64,000 bases of DNA from Gordonia prachuapensis (GTDB lineage Bacteria > Actinomycetota > Actinomycetes > Mycobacteriales > Mycobacteriaceae), in the NCBI RefSeq assembly GCF_036350515.1, contig NZ_JAZDUE010000015.1, positions 62,001-126,000 on the forward strand, given 5' to 3'. Positions 43,810 through 52,978 of the stretch are shown piece after piece. Both the position numbers and the translations under genes were made by a program. Within the stretch, counting starts at the first letter, position 1. The number at the start of each line of letters is the position of its first letter. Below the pieces are notes generated by a model, which had not been told where the DNA came from, did no database searches, and was given only the letters and a program-made list of their open reading frames with translations.

Positions 43810-43830
43810 CTATACCCCCTAGGGGTATAG
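43810..43830. promoter_or_regulatory. CsoR-type copper operator before copB
   Basis: CTATACCCC-CTA-GGGGTATAG is a near-perfect GC-flanked inverted repeat of the CsoR/RcnR class, ending 9 bp before the copB start. A second, related box lies before csoR. Copper should release the repressor and open both. Confidence 0.8.
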
Positions 43831-43839
43831 AACGGGCTC

Positions 43840-45876
43840 ATGGACCACAATGCGGTTTCCGAGTCCGCCCACGACACGCACACCGATCACGAGGGTCACG
43901 CCGAGCACGACCACGGCGACCACGGCCACCACGTCGCGATGTTCCGTCGCCTGTTCTGGCTCATGACGGTGCTGGCGGTGCCCGTGGTGATCGCCAGCCC
44001 GATGTTCGCCGACCTCCTCGGGTACTCCCTGCCGGACCTGGGCGGCGTCACCGAATGGATCTCGCCGATTCTCGGCACGGTCATGTTCGTGTGGGGTGGC
44101 CGCCCGTTCCTCACCGGCGCGGTCGACGAGTTGCGGTCCCGTACGCCGGGGATGATGACCCTGATCGGGCTCGCCATCACGGTGGCGTTCGTCGCGTCGT
44201 GGGGTGCATCGCTGGGCCTGCTGCACCACGAACTCGACTTCTGGTGGGAACTGGCGCTGCTGATCGTGATCATGCTGCTCGGGCACTGGATCGAGATGCG
44301 CTCGGTCGCCCAGACGACCTCGGCTCTCCAGTCGCTCGCCGCGCTCCTGCCCGACGAGGCCGAACGGGTGGAGGGTGACGACATCCGCACGGTCTCACCG
44401 GCCGACCTCCAGATCGACGACCTCGTCATCGTCCGCCCCGGCGGCCGCGTCCCTGCTGACGGCGAGATCGTCTCGGGGGCAGCCGAAGTCGACGAGTCGA
44501 TGATCACCGGTGAATCGGCGCTCGTGACCCGGGGAATGGGGGACAAGGTCGTCGCAGGAACCGTCAGCGCCGACACCGCGATCCGGGTGCGGGTGACGGC
44601 CGTCGGCGACGACACCGCGCTCGCCGGCATCCAACGGCTCGTCTCGGACGCACAGAACTCGTCGAGCCGCGCTCAACGCCTCGCCGACCGCGCCGCCGGC
44701 TGGCTGTTCTGGTTCGCGCTCGGCGCCGCGGTGATCACCGCCATCGTGTGGGTGGCCGTCGGGCAGCCCGACAACGCCGTCATCCGGACCATCACCGTCC
44801 TGGTCATCGCCTGCCCGCACGCACTGGGTCTCGCGATTCCCCTGGTGGTGGCGATCGCGACCGAACGGGCCGCGAAGATGGGCGTTCTGGTGACCGACCG
44901 GGTCGCGCTGGAGACGTTGCGGGTGGCCGACGTCGTCCTGTTCGACAAGACCGGCACCCTGACCAAGGGCGAACCGGCCGTCGTCGACGTCGTCACCGAT
45001 GGTTGGTCCGACGATGAGGTGCTGGCACTCGCGGCCGCTGCCGAATCCGACAGTGAGCATCCGCTCGCCGCGGCCATCGTCCGTGCCGCGACGGAACGCG
45101 AGCTCACCATCCCGGCGGCGCAGGACTTCTCGTCGAACGCGGCAGTCGGTGTGCGAGCAGACGTGGGCGGCCGTGAGGTCGCGATCGGCGGACCCCGGAT
45201 GCTGGCGGAACGCTCGCTCGACGCGCTCTCGGGCGCCGACGACCTGCAGCCGAACGGCAACACGATCCTGCACGTGGTGGTCGACGGACGCGTCGTCGGC
45301 GCGTTGGCCCTCGCCGACGAGGTGCGGCCGGAATCCGCCGAGGCGGTCCGGGAGCTGGCCCGGCGCGGCATCGAGACGGTCATGGCCACCGGAGATGCGC
45401 GCGAGGTCGCCGAGGCGGTGGCCGCCGAACTCGGCATCGACCGCGTCTACGCCGGCGTCCGTCCCGAGGACAAGGAGTCGATCGTCGCGGATCTGCAATC
45501 CGACGGATCGACCGTCGTGATGGTGGGTGACGGCGTCAACGACGCCCCGGCGTTGGCGCGTGCCGACGTCGGCGTGGCGATCGGCGCGGGCACCGACGTC
45601 GCGATCGGATCGGCGGGTGTGGTGCTCGCCGGCGATGATCCGCGCACGGTCCTCTCGGCGATGTCGTTGTCGGCGCAGGCATATCGGAAGATGCGCCAGA
45701 ACCTGTGGTGGGCGGCCGGCTACAACCTCATCTCGGTGCCGCTGGCGGCGGGTGTCCTCGCACCGATCGGATTCGTGTTGCCCATGGCCGTCGGCGCCGT
45801 CCTGATGTCGGCGTCGACGGTGATCGTCGCGCTCAACGCCCAGCTGTTGCGGCGGGCGGATCTGTCGGCCGATTGA
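43840..45876 (+). CDS. copB: Heavy-metal P-type ATPase, CopB type (CPH motif)
   Basis: A 678-residue P1B ATPase. A His-rich N-terminus (DHEGHAEHDHGDHGHH) replaces the usual CxxC domain, and the transmembrane metal motif is CPH (residues 325-327) rather than CPC, which together mark the CopB/P1B-3 group (Cu2+ or Cu+ export). Phosphorylation site DKTGT (Asp 369), TGES and GDGVNDAPAL are intact. A CsoR box lies 9 bp before the ATG. A hairpin follows the stop codon. Confidence 0.94.
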   Translation: MDHNAVSESAHDTHTDHEGHAEHDHGDHGHHVAMFRRLFWLMTVLAVPVVIASPMFADLLGYSLPDLGGVTEWISPILGTVMFVWGGRPFLTGAVDELRSRTPGMMTLIGLAITVAFVASWGASLGLLHHELDFWWELALLIVIMLLGHWIEMRSVAQTTSALQSLAALLPDEAERVEGDDIRTVSPADLQIDDLVIVRPGGRVPADGEIVSGAAEVDESMITGESALVTRGMGDKVVAGTVSADTAIRVRVTAVGDDTALAGIQRLVSDAQNSSSRAQRLADRAAGWLFWFALGAAVITAIVWVAVGQPDNAVIRTITVLVIACPHALGLAIPLVVAIATERAAKMGVLVTDRVALETLRVADVVLFDKTGTLTKGEPAVVDVVTDGWSDDEVLALAAAAESDSEHPLAAAIVRAATERELTIPAAQDFSSNAAVGVRADVGGREVAIGGPRMLAERSLDALSGADDLQPNGNTILHVVVDGRVVGALALADEVRPESAEAVRELARRGIETVMATGDAREVAEAVAAELGIDRVYAGVRPEDKESIVADLQSDGSTVVMVGDGVNDAPALARADVGVAIGAGTDVAIGSAGVVLAGDDPRTVLSAMSLSAQAYRKMRQNLWWAAGYNLISVPLAAGVLAPIGFVLPMAVGAVLMSASTVIVALNAQLLRRADLSAD

Positions 45877-45899
45877 CGCTCGTGAACGGGTAGAGTCGG

Positions 45900-45922
45900 G
45901 TTTTCGACTGGGAATCGAAAAC
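45900..45922. terminator. Short hairpin after copB
   Basis: GTTTTCGA and TCGAAAAC pair exactly around seven bases, 23 bp after the copB stop and 52 bp before nadB. The A/T content is high for this genome. It could end copB transcription or be an operator for nadB. Confidence 0.5.
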
Positions 45923-45974
45923 AGGTGTGCGGCGTTGAACCGATCGCATCACCCGTCTCCCGAGAGGTGTGACC

Positions 45975-47621
45975 ATGAGCGATCGTCTGCGACGGCCGAA
46001 CGAAGGGGCCGACGAGTCGCGGGCCGACCTGGTCGTGATCGGGGCCGGGGTGGCCGGGCTGACGGCCGCATTGTCGGCGGCCGAGGCGGGCCTGCGGGTA
46101 GTCGTGGCGAGCAAGGGGCCGGCGTGGCGCGAGGATCTCGTCGAACAGTCGACCGCCACCTTCTACGCCCAGGGTGGGATCGCCGTCGTCGACCCAACGG
46201 TCGCCGAGGACGCCGTCGACCTGCATCTCTCCGACACCGTCACCGCCGGTGCCGGCCTCACCGACCCGCTCACCACCCGCCCGATCCTGGCCGACGGATG
46301 GTCGGCGGTGGCAGAGCTGATGGCGCGCGGCGCGGAATTCGACCGCGCCGCCGACGGCTCGATGGCCCGGACCCGCGAGGGCGGCCACTCCGTTCGTCGC
46401 ATCGTGCACGCCGGCGGCGATGCGACGGGCGCGCAGGTCCAACGCGCACTCGCCGGCCGTCTGCGCGCACTCGCGGCGCGACTCCCGATCACCTGTCACG
46501 ACGAGACCGTGGCGACGGAGGTGCTGATGTCCGACGGGCAGACCGTCGGGGTCGCGCTGCGGAGCCGGGGACGCGACCTGGTCGTCTACTCGCCGTCGGT
46601 GCTGCTCGCCACCGGCGGCAGTGGGCACCTGTACGCCGCGACCACCAACCCGGTCGGCGCCACCGCCGACGGCATCGCGCTCGCGTTGCGGGCCGGGGCC
46701 GTCGTCGCCGACATGGAGTTCATCCAGTTCCATCCGACGATGCTCTACCTTCCCGGCGCCCGGGGGCGGCGGACGCTGATCAGTGAGGCCGTCCGCGGCG
46801 AGGGTGGGCGTCTCGTCGACGCAGCCGGGCGGTCGGTGACCGCCGGCGTCCACCCGCTGGGGGACCTGGCGCCACGCGACGTCGTCGCCAACGCCGTCGA
46901 GGCCCGGCTCGCCGAGACGGGCGATCAGTGTGTGTATCTCGATGTGCGGTCGGTCCCCGACTTCGTGGAGCGATTCCCCACGGTGACCGCAGGTGTGCTC
47001 GCGGCCGGCCTCGATCTCGAGGACGGACTCATCCCGGTCGTCCCCGGCGCGCACTACCTGTGCGGCGGGGTGCTCACCGACGTCGACGGCCGGACCGTCG
47101 TGCCCGGGCTGCTCGCGGCAGGCGAGGTCGCCCGAACGGGACTGCACGGGGGCAATCGCCTGGCCTCCAACAGCCTCTTGGAAGGACTCGTGATGGGCCG
47201 ACGAGCCGCGGCGGTCGCGGTCGCGCGCGCCGATTGTCCGATCGCCGAGACCGCGCCTTCGACTCTTCTGCCCGCCCCGGCAGTACATCGAGAGACGTTG
47301 CAGGACAGTATGTCCCGGTCGGTGGCGTTGCGCCGCGACGCGACCGGACTCGCCATGGTCGCCGACCTCGTGCGCACGGCGCCACTCCGGACACCGGACA
47401 CCGTCCGCGACGTCGAGGACGCGGCACTGACGTTGACCGCCGGTGTGGTGGTCGCGGCGGCGGATGCCCGCACCGAGTCACGCGGGTGTCACACCCGCAC
47501 CGATTTTCCCGGCACCGACGCCGTGGCGCACAGCCGATGCTTCGGACTGGTCGACGGAGAGATCGTCGAATGCGTGGGAGCCGAATCGCTGCCACTCCGG
47601 GAACTCGCGCGGCAGTCCTGA
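45975..47621 (+). CDS. nadB: L-aspartate oxidase
   Basis: A 548-residue flavoenzyme that turns aspartate into iminoaspartate, the first step of de novo NAD synthesis. FAD motif LVVIGAGVAGLTAALSA, STATFYAQGGIAVV, MEFIQFHPTML, AHYLCGGVLTDVDG and GLHGGNRLASNSLLEGLV are all diagnostic. GAGAGG precedes the ATG at 8 bases. The usual partners nadA and nadC are not in the window; the next gene is an unrelated hydrolase. Confidence 0.93.
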   Translation: MSDRLRRPNEGADESRADLVVIGAGVAGLTAALSAAEAGLRVVVASKGPAWREDLVEQSTATFYAQGGIAVVDPTVAEDAVDLHLSDTVTAGAGLTDPLTTRPILADGWSAVAELMARGAEFDRAADGSMARTREGGHSVRRIVHAGGDATGAQVQRALAGRLRALAARLPITCHDETVATEVLMSDGQTVGVALRSRGRDLVVYSPSVLLATGGSGHLYAATTNPVGATADGIALALRAGAVVADMEFIQFHPTMLYLPGARGRRTLISEAVRGEGGRLVDAAGRSVTAGVHPLGDLAPRDVVANAVEARLAETGDQCVYLDVRSVPDFVERFPTVTAGVLAAGLDLEDGLIPVVPGAHYLCGGVLTDVDGRTVVPGLLAAGEVARTGLHGGNRLASNSLLEGLVMGRRAAAVAVARADCPIAETAPSTLLPAPAVHRETLQDSMSRSVALRRDATGLAMVADLVRTAPLRTPDTVRDVEDAALTLTAGVVVAAADARTESRGCHTRTDFPGTDAVAHSRCFGLVDGEIVECVGAESLPLRELARQS

Positions 47622-47695
47622 TCCGGGCACCGGCCGCCCGACGTGTCGGCGGACTCCGCCAGAGAGCGCGCGGGTGCGAGGTAACGTCGGCCACC

Positions 47696-48592
47696 ATGAC
47701 CGCGCCCGAACAGATCGACATCGACCTCGGTCACATCCGTCTACATGCGCTGTGCTGGGGCGACCACGAGGGACCGCTGGCCATCTGTCTGCACGGCTTC
47801 CCCGATTCCGCCTGGACCTGGCGGCATCTCGGTCCGGCGCTGGCCGACGCGGGGTATCGGGTGGTGGCACCGTTCACGAGAGGCTATGCGCCGTCCGACA
47901 TCCCGGCCGACGGTGATTTCCACGTCGCCGCACTCGCGTATGACGCGCTGGCGCTGCACCACGCGCTCGGCGGCGATGAGCGTGCCGTGCTGATCGGCCA
48001 CGACTGGGGCGCGATGACGGTCAACGCCATCGCCGCACGCACCGATGACCGGTTCCGGCGCCTCGTCGCACTCGCGGTCCCGCCGATCGCCGTGATCCGG
48101 CGACAACCGCCGCGGGGCCGGGTGCGTCTGCTGCCGCGTCAGATGGCGATGAGCTGGTACATCGGGTTCAACCTGCTCCCGGCGCTGCCGGAACGTCTTC
48201 TCGACCGGGTCATCCCGATGTTGTGGCGTCGCTGGGGGCCACCACCGTCCGACGAGGACATCGCCAACGCGCTGGCTGCGGTGCCGACGATGGCGCATCG
48301 CGCGGCGGCGCTCGGGTACTACCGGGCGCCGGTGCGGGGGCGGGTGTCGGCCCGCTACGCCGACGACGCCACCGCGTGGCTGCGTCCGCCGGTCTCGCCG
48401 ATCCTCTACCTGCACGGCGACGCCGACGGTTGCATGCGGCCGGAGTTCGCTGACCGGCTGGTGGACTTCCTGCCCGCCGGCAGCGAGGTGGCGCAGGTGC
48501 CGTCGGCGGGGCACTTTCTGCATCTCGACCAACCCGACGCCGTGCACCGCCGCATCCTCGACCACCTCGCCGACGGCGACTCGCCCGCCTGA
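47696..48592 (+). CDS. Alpha/beta hydrolase of the haloalkane dehalogenase/epoxide hydrolase type
   Basis: A 298-residue enzyme with CLHGFPDSAWTWRHL, the nucleophile elbow LIGHDWGAMTVN (Asp nucleophile near residue 102, followed by Trp) and AGHFLHLDQP supplying the base His. An Asp nucleophile in GHDWG is typical of epoxide hydrolases and dehalogenases. Tyrosines in the cap, as in GYYRAP, favour epoxide hydrolase. ATG 47696. It follows nadB after a 74-bp gap on the same strand; functional linkage is not evident. Confidence 0.88.
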   Translation: MTAPEQIDIDLGHIRLHALCWGDHEGPLAICLHGFPDSAWTWRHLGPALADAGYRVVAPFTRGYAPSDIPADGDFHVAALAYDALALHHALGGDERAVLIGHDWGAMTVNAIAARTDDRFRRLVALAVPPIAVIRRQPPRGRVRLLPRQMAMSWYIGFNLLPALPERLLDRVIPMLWRRWGPPPSDEDIANALAAVPTMAHRAAALGYYRAPVRGRVSARYADDATAWLRPPVSPILYLHGDADGCMRPEFADRLVDFLPAGSEVAQVPSAGHFLHLDQPDAVHRRILDHLADGDSPA

Positions 48593-48785
48593 CCGCACCT
48601 TTGCGCCGTGTCTATGGCGGTGACGCCCGGGTTCTTCGTACACTTGCCGCCGGGGAGGGCACTGAGCGGTCACCGGGCGCTGTCGGGGGCGTCATATGGC
48701 GGGTGCTGCGTGGTACACACACGCGTGCCCAGAGCCGGTTCGTGATCGAGCATCGTATGCGCGTCGTGCGTGAAGGAGTGACCGT

Positions 48786-49832
48786 ATGAACGGCGAAGGC
48801 TGCTGGTCGACGGTCGTGTGTACGCCGGCCGAGCGTGCCGCGTTGGGTCTCACCGGCCAGTCGGAATGGCTGCTGCACTGCCGCCTCGCGGCCGGTCACG
48901 GTGGCAACCACGCGACCGACGCGAGCACCCACCCGCGGGTCGACCGCCGATTGTGGTTGGAGTGGAACGACTTCGACGATCACGCACAGTCGCTCATCGA
49001 ACGCAACCCGTGCACCGCCCGCTCCCCGCACGGGGCGGGATGCCTGTTCTACGAAGGCCACGGTGGCGGGCACTTCTTCGCACCGTCCAACGGCCACACA
49101 CCGGCCGCCGCCCCTGCTCCGCCGCGGGGGGCCACACCGTCCACCGGACGACGACCCGTCGGTCCTGCTGCCACGACCCCGCCACCTCCCAACAGCCCGC
49201 CGCCCTCGAGCATGCCGCCCCCGAACATGCCGCCGCCGAACACTCCACCGGCGGGGCCGCCATCGAACGCACCCCGTCCGACTCCGCCGGGAGGCGGCGC
49301 GCCCCGTCCCGCAGCCCCGAGGCCCGGACCGATGCCGGAGCAGCAACGTCCGCTCCGGCCTCGTCCTTCCGAGGCCGCCGGGAGCGTCCCGCGTGGCGTT
49401 CCGCCGCAGCCGGTTGCCGCCGGCGCGGCGGGAGCGCAGGGCGGCTATCGGCTCGGTCGCCGGTCGACGAACGCCGAACCACCGGCCGACCAGGGATCGC
49501 GTTCGATCAGCCGTCATCGCCTCCCCGACCCGGAGGACTCTGCGGCCGCACCGCCCCCGTCCGCGCCTGCGCAGCCCGCTCCTGCACCGCCGACTCCTGC
49601 ACAGGAAGCTCCTGCACCGCCCCCACCGCCTGCCCCCGCAGGTCAGGGAGCCGGTGCTCACGGCGGCGGGGCTCAGGGTGCCCCGGGCGCGGGTGTGTCC
49701 GGGGGAGCGGCATCAGGGTCTGCGCCGCGGCCCGACGCCGAGATCGCCGCGGCCCTGCGTGACGTCGCGGCAGCACTCGAGCAGCTCGCCGCCGCGGTGC
49801 GCCGATCCGGTGACCGCACGCCGGGTTCATAG
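48786..49832 (+). CDS. Cys/His-motif protein with a long Pro-rich region
   Basis: A 348-residue protein. The N-terminal 110 residues hold two copies of C-x5-H-x3-H (CRLAAGHGGNH and CLFYEGHGGGH), each with an earlier Cys (Cys 12; NPCTARSPH), a likely double zinc-binding unit. A Pro/Ala-rich disordered region of about 200 residues follows, and the end is a short amphipathic helix (ALRDVAAALEQLAAAV). AAGGAGTGACC precedes the ATG. No named family. It lies upstream of csoR but is separated by the CsoR box. Confidence 0.75.
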   Translation: MNGEGCWSTVVCTPAERAALGLTGQSEWLLHCRLAAGHGGNHATDASTHPRVDRRLWLEWNDFDDHAQSLIERNPCTARSPHGAGCLFYEGHGGGHFFAPSNGHTPAAAPAPPRGATPSTGRRPVGPAATTPPPPNSPPPSSMPPPNMPPPNTPPAGPPSNAPRPTPPGGGAPRPAAPRPGPMPEQQRPLRPRPSEAAGSVPRGVPPQPVAAGAAGAQGGYRLGRRSTNAEPPADQGSRSISRHRLPDPEDSAAAPPPSAPAQPAPAPPTPAQEAPAPPPPPAPAGQGAGAHGGGAQGAPGAGVSGGAASGSAPRPDAEIAAALRDVAAALEQLAAAVRRSGDRTPGS

Positions 49833-49874
49833 GGTCGCCCTCGTCAGAGGCTGTGGTGGCCACTTCCGCCGGGT

Positions 49875-49895
49875 GTGTACCCTAGGGGGGTACCG
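49875..49895. promoter_or_regulatory. CsoR-type copper operator before csoR
   Basis: GTACCC-TAGGG-GGGTAC (49877-49893) is an inverted repeat of the CsoR box type, next to a further GTATAC. It ends about 25 bp before the csoR start and should autoregulate the csoR-copZ-copA operon. Confidence 0.75.
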
Positions 49896-49918
49896 GTATA
49901 CGAAGGGTGGCGCGGCCA

Positions 49919-50230
49919 ATGGAGCAGACCGAGCACGTCGAACAGAATCAGCACGGCTACATCGGCCGCAAGGACGACTACCTCCGACGGCTACGCCGCA
50001 TCGAGGGCCAGGCGCGGGGACTGCAACGCATGGTCGACGACGAGGCGTACTGCATCGACATCCTCACGCAGGTCTCGGCGATGACCAAAGCGCTGCAGGC
50101 CGTGGGTCTCGGACTCCTCGAGGAGCACATGAACCACTGTGTCGTGCACGCGGCGCAGGAGAGTGACACCGCCGGCCGGGAGAAGGTCGACGAGGCGATG
50201 GCCGCCATCAGTCGGCTCGTCAAGTCCTGA
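49919..50230 (+). CDS. csoR: Copper-sensing repressor CsoR
   Basis: A 103-residue all-helical regulator of the CsoR/RcnR family. The Cu(I) ligands Cys 45 (AYCIDIL), His 70 and Cys 74 (HMNHC) have the same spacing (25 and 4) as C36-H61-C65 of M. tuberculosis CsoR. RRLRRIEGQARGLQRMV is the DNA-binding helix. Copper binding frees the operator. It heads the operon with copZ, a small membrane ORF and copA. Confidence 0.96.
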   Translation: MEQTEHVEQNQHGYIGRKDDYLRRLRRIEGQARGLQRMVDDEAYCIDILTQVSAMTKALQAVGLGLLEEHMNHCVVHAAQESDTAGREKVDEAMAAISRLVKS

Positions 50231-50323
50231 CGCGTTTCCGTTCTCCGAAAAACACTCGACAACAATCTGTTTCGGCAGAATCCGGCACACCGGACTCCGC
50301 CGACCAACCCAGGAGGTTAGACG

Positions 50324-50527
50324 ATGACCACCGCCACCTACACCGTCACCGGAATGACCTGCGGCCACTGCGTGGCATCCGTCCGCGAGGAGATCGAGGC
50401 CATCGCAGGTGTCCGCAGTGTCGACGTCGCTCTCGACACCGGCACGGTGGAGGTGACCAGTGACCGATCGATCGATCTCGCCGAGGTGACCGCCGCCGTC
50501 ACCGAGGCGGGCTACGAGTTGGCATGA
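50324..50527 (+). CDS. copZ: Copper chaperone CopZ (HMA domain)
   Basis: A 67-residue single HMA domain with the metal-binding loop GMTCGHC at residues 10-16 and the usual beta-alpha-beta-beta-alpha-beta layout ending in AGYELA. It carries Cu(I) to CopA and CsoR. AGGAGGTTAGACG lies before the ATG. Its stop overlaps the next small gene's start (ATGA). Confidence 0.95.
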   Translation: MTTATYTVTGMTCGHCVASVREEIEAIAGVRSVDVALDTGTVEVTSDRSIDLAEVTAAVTEAGYELA

Positions 50528-50664
50528 GCCCCGCCTACCGGATCGGCGGATTCCTAGCCGCCATGGCCGTCGTCTTCGCCCTCTCGTTCGGGGTCGGCCG
50601 CGTGGTCGATCCCGTCGACAGCCCGCCGCCTGCGCCCCCGACCCATCAGCAGCACGCGGAGTAG
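50524..50664 (+). CDS. 46-residue membrane protein between copZ and copA
   Basis: ATG 50524 overlaps the copZ stop by four bases, and the frame ends at TAG 50664, six bases before copA. The product has one transmembrane helix (GFLAAMAVVFALSFGVG) and a Pro-rich tail ending HQQHAE. A short helix with FGVGRVV and Pro after it recalls small membrane proteins found in actinobacterial copper loci. Coupled translation on both sides argues that it is real. A copper-related role is inferred from position. Confidence 0.8.
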   Translation: MSPAYRIGGFLAAMAVVFALSFGVGRVVDPVDSPPPAPPTHQQHAE

Positions 50665-50670
50665 ACCGAC

Positions 50671-52953
50671 ATGACCGTTGGCATCGAGCACGCCGCTTTC
50701 GACATCGACGGCATGACCTGCGCGTCCTGCGCGAGCCGAATCGAGCGCAATCTCAACAAGCTCGACGGTGTGCGGGCGACGGTGAACTACGCGACCGAAC
50801 AAGCACACGTCGAGTATCCGTCGACGATCGACCGGGCCGCGCTCATCGCTGTGGTCCGCGACGCCGGCTACGACGTCGCACCCGACCGACCGAACCCGGA
50901 GCCCGACGACCTGGATGGGTCGGACGCCGGCGGGGACCCGGAACACGACGGTCTACGGCAGCGGCTCGTCATCTCGGCGGTGCTCAGCGCGCCGGTGATC
51001 GCGTTGGCGATGATCCCGGCGTGGCAGTTCACCTATTGGCAGTGGCTCTCGCTCACCCTCGCCGCGCCCGTGGTGGTGTGGGGTGGCTATCCCTTCCATC
51101 GGGCGGCATGGATCAACCTGCGACACGGCGCCACGACGATGGACACATTGGTGTCGATGGGGACGCTCGCCGCGTTCGCGTGGTCGCTGTATGCGCTCTT
51201 CCTGGGCACCGCAGGCGAACCGGGAATGAGTCACGGCTTCGACCTCATCGCATCCCGCGGGGAGGGGGCGGGCAACATCTACCTCGAGGCCGCAGCCGGC
51301 GTCACCACCTTCCTGCTGGCCGGACGCTACTTCGAGAAGCGTGCCAAGCGGCGGGCCGGTGACGCCCTGCATGCCCTGATGGATCTGGGTGCGAAGGACG
51401 TCGCGGTGCTCGTCGACGGCCGCGAACGACGTGTTCCGGTGGCCGATCTCGCCGTGGGTGACGATTTCGTCGTACGTCCCGGCGAGAAGATCGCCACCGA
51501 CGGCGTCGTCGTCGACGGCGTCTCGGCGGTCGACGCGTCGATCATCACCGGTGAATCGGTCCCGGTCGAGGTCACCGTCGGCGACGAGGTCACCGGCGGC
51601 ACGATGAACGCGGCGGGACGGCTGGTGGTCCGTGCCGGTCGCGTGGGCGCCGACACCGCACTCGCGCAGATGGCGAAGATGGTCGCCGACGCGCAGGCCG
51701 GCAAGACCGACGCCCAGCGCCTCGCCGACCGGATCTCCGCGTTCTTCGTGCCCGCGGTCATCACCATCGCCGTTGCGACACTGGGTTTCTGGCTCGGAAG
51801 CGCCGGTACCGCCGGGGATTCGGGCGGCGTGGCCATGGCCTTCACTGCGGCGGTCGCGGTGCTCATCATCGCCTGTCCGTGCGCGCTGGGCCTTGCCACG
51901 CCGACCGCCCTGATGGTCGGGACCGGACGCGGAGCGCAACTCGGGATCCTGCTCAAGGGGCCCGAGGTCCTCGAGTCCACCCGACGGGTCGACACGATCG
52001 TGCTGGACAAGACGGGCACCGTCACCACCGGCGAGATGAGTCTGCGTTCGGTGATCTCCGGCACCGAATCCGGCGACCCGCCGGCTGATCGGGTGCTGCG
52101 CATGGCGGCGGCGGTCGAGGCGGGTTCCGAACACCCGATCGGTGCCGCGATCGTCGCGGCGGCCGCACGCGAGACATCCGAACGCGAAACAACGGCACCC
52201 CTACCCACCGCGCACGGGTTCCGTGCCGACGAGGGCATTGGCGTGAGTGCCGTCGTCGACGGCGTGCGCGTGATGGTGGCCAAGCCGGCATCGTGTGGGC
52301 AACTCCCGGCGGCGCTGGCCGGTGCCGTCGACGACGCGCAGACCGAGGGCGCTACCGCGGTCGTCGTGACCTTCGACGAGAGGCCGGTCGGGGTGCTCGT
52401 CGTCGGGGACACGGTGAAGCACTCGTCGGCGGGGGCGATCGCCGAGTTCCGTCGGATGGGGCTCACACCGGTGCTCCTCACCGGCGACAACGCCGGCGCG
52501 GCCGCCCATGTCGCCCGCGCGGTCGGCATCGACCGGGTCATCGCCGAGGTGGACCCGGCCCAGAAGGTCGCGGCGATCGAGCAACTACATCGTGAGGGCC
52601 GCACGGTCGCGATGGCCGGAGACGGGGTCAACGACGCCGGCGCACTCGTCGCGGCCGATCTCGGGTTGGCGATGGGGACCGGCACGGACGTCGCGATCGC
52701 GGCCGGCGACCTGACGGTGGTCAGCGGCGATCTGTGGGCTGTGGTCGATGCGATCCGTCTCGCGCGCCGCACCCTGGGCACCATCAAGGGAAACCTGTTC
52801 TGGGCGTTCGCCTACAACGTCGCCGCGATCCCGGTCGCGGCCGCGGGCCTGCTCAACCCCATGCTCGCGGGTGCGGCCATGGCGTTGTCGTCGGTCTTCG
52901 TGGTGGCCAACAGCCTGCGATTGCGGCGGTTCCGGGCTCATCCGCGCTCGTGA
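50671..52953 (+). CDS. copA: Copper-exporting P-type ATPase CopA
   Basis: A 760-residue P1B-1 ATPase: one N-terminal HMA domain (GMTCASC, Cys 17 and Cys 20), eight membrane helices, the transmembrane CPC motif (residues 402-404), the phosphorylation site DKTGT (Asp 446), the TGES actuator loop and GDGVNDAGAL, where Gly replaces the usual Pro. A His/Pro motif SEHPIG binds ATP. It exports Cu(I). It is last in the csoR-copZ operon. Confidence 0.97.
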   Translation: MTVGIEHAAFDIDGMTCASCASRIERNLNKLDGVRATVNYATEQAHVEYPSTIDRAALIAVVRDAGYDVAPDRPNPEPDDLDGSDAGGDPEHDGLRQRLVISAVLSAPVIALAMIPAWQFTYWQWLSLTLAAPVVVWGGYPFHRAAWINLRHGATTMDTLVSMGTLAAFAWSLYALFLGTAGEPGMSHGFDLIASRGEGAGNIYLEAAAGVTTFLLAGRYFEKRAKRRAGDALHALMDLGAKDVAVLVDGRERRVPVADLAVGDDFVVRPGEKIATDGVVVDGVSAVDASIITGESVPVEVTVGDEVTGGTMNAAGRLVVRAGRVGADTALAQMAKMVADAQAGKTDAQRLADRISAFFVPAVITIAVATLGFWLGSAGTAGDSGGVAMAFTAAVAVLIIACPCALGLATPTALMVGTGRGAQLGILLKGPEVLESTRRVDTIVLDKTGTVTTGEMSLRSVISGTESGDPPADRVLRMAAAVEAGSEHPIGAAIVAAAARETSERETTAPLPTAHGFRADEGIGVSAVVDGVRVMVAKPASCGQLPAALAGAVDDAQTEGATAVVVTFDERPVGVLVVGDTVKHSSAGAIAEFRRMGLTPVLLTGDNAGAAAHVARAVGIDRVIAEVDPAQKVAAIEQLHREGRTVAMAGDGVNDAGALVAADLGLAMGTGTDVAIAAGDLTVVSGDLWAVVDAIRLARRTLGTIKGNLFWAFAYNVAAIPVAAAGLLNPMLAGAAMALSSVFVVANSLRLRRFRAHPRS

Positions 52954-52978
52954 TCGTGGGTTGTGGTCATCTCACCCG

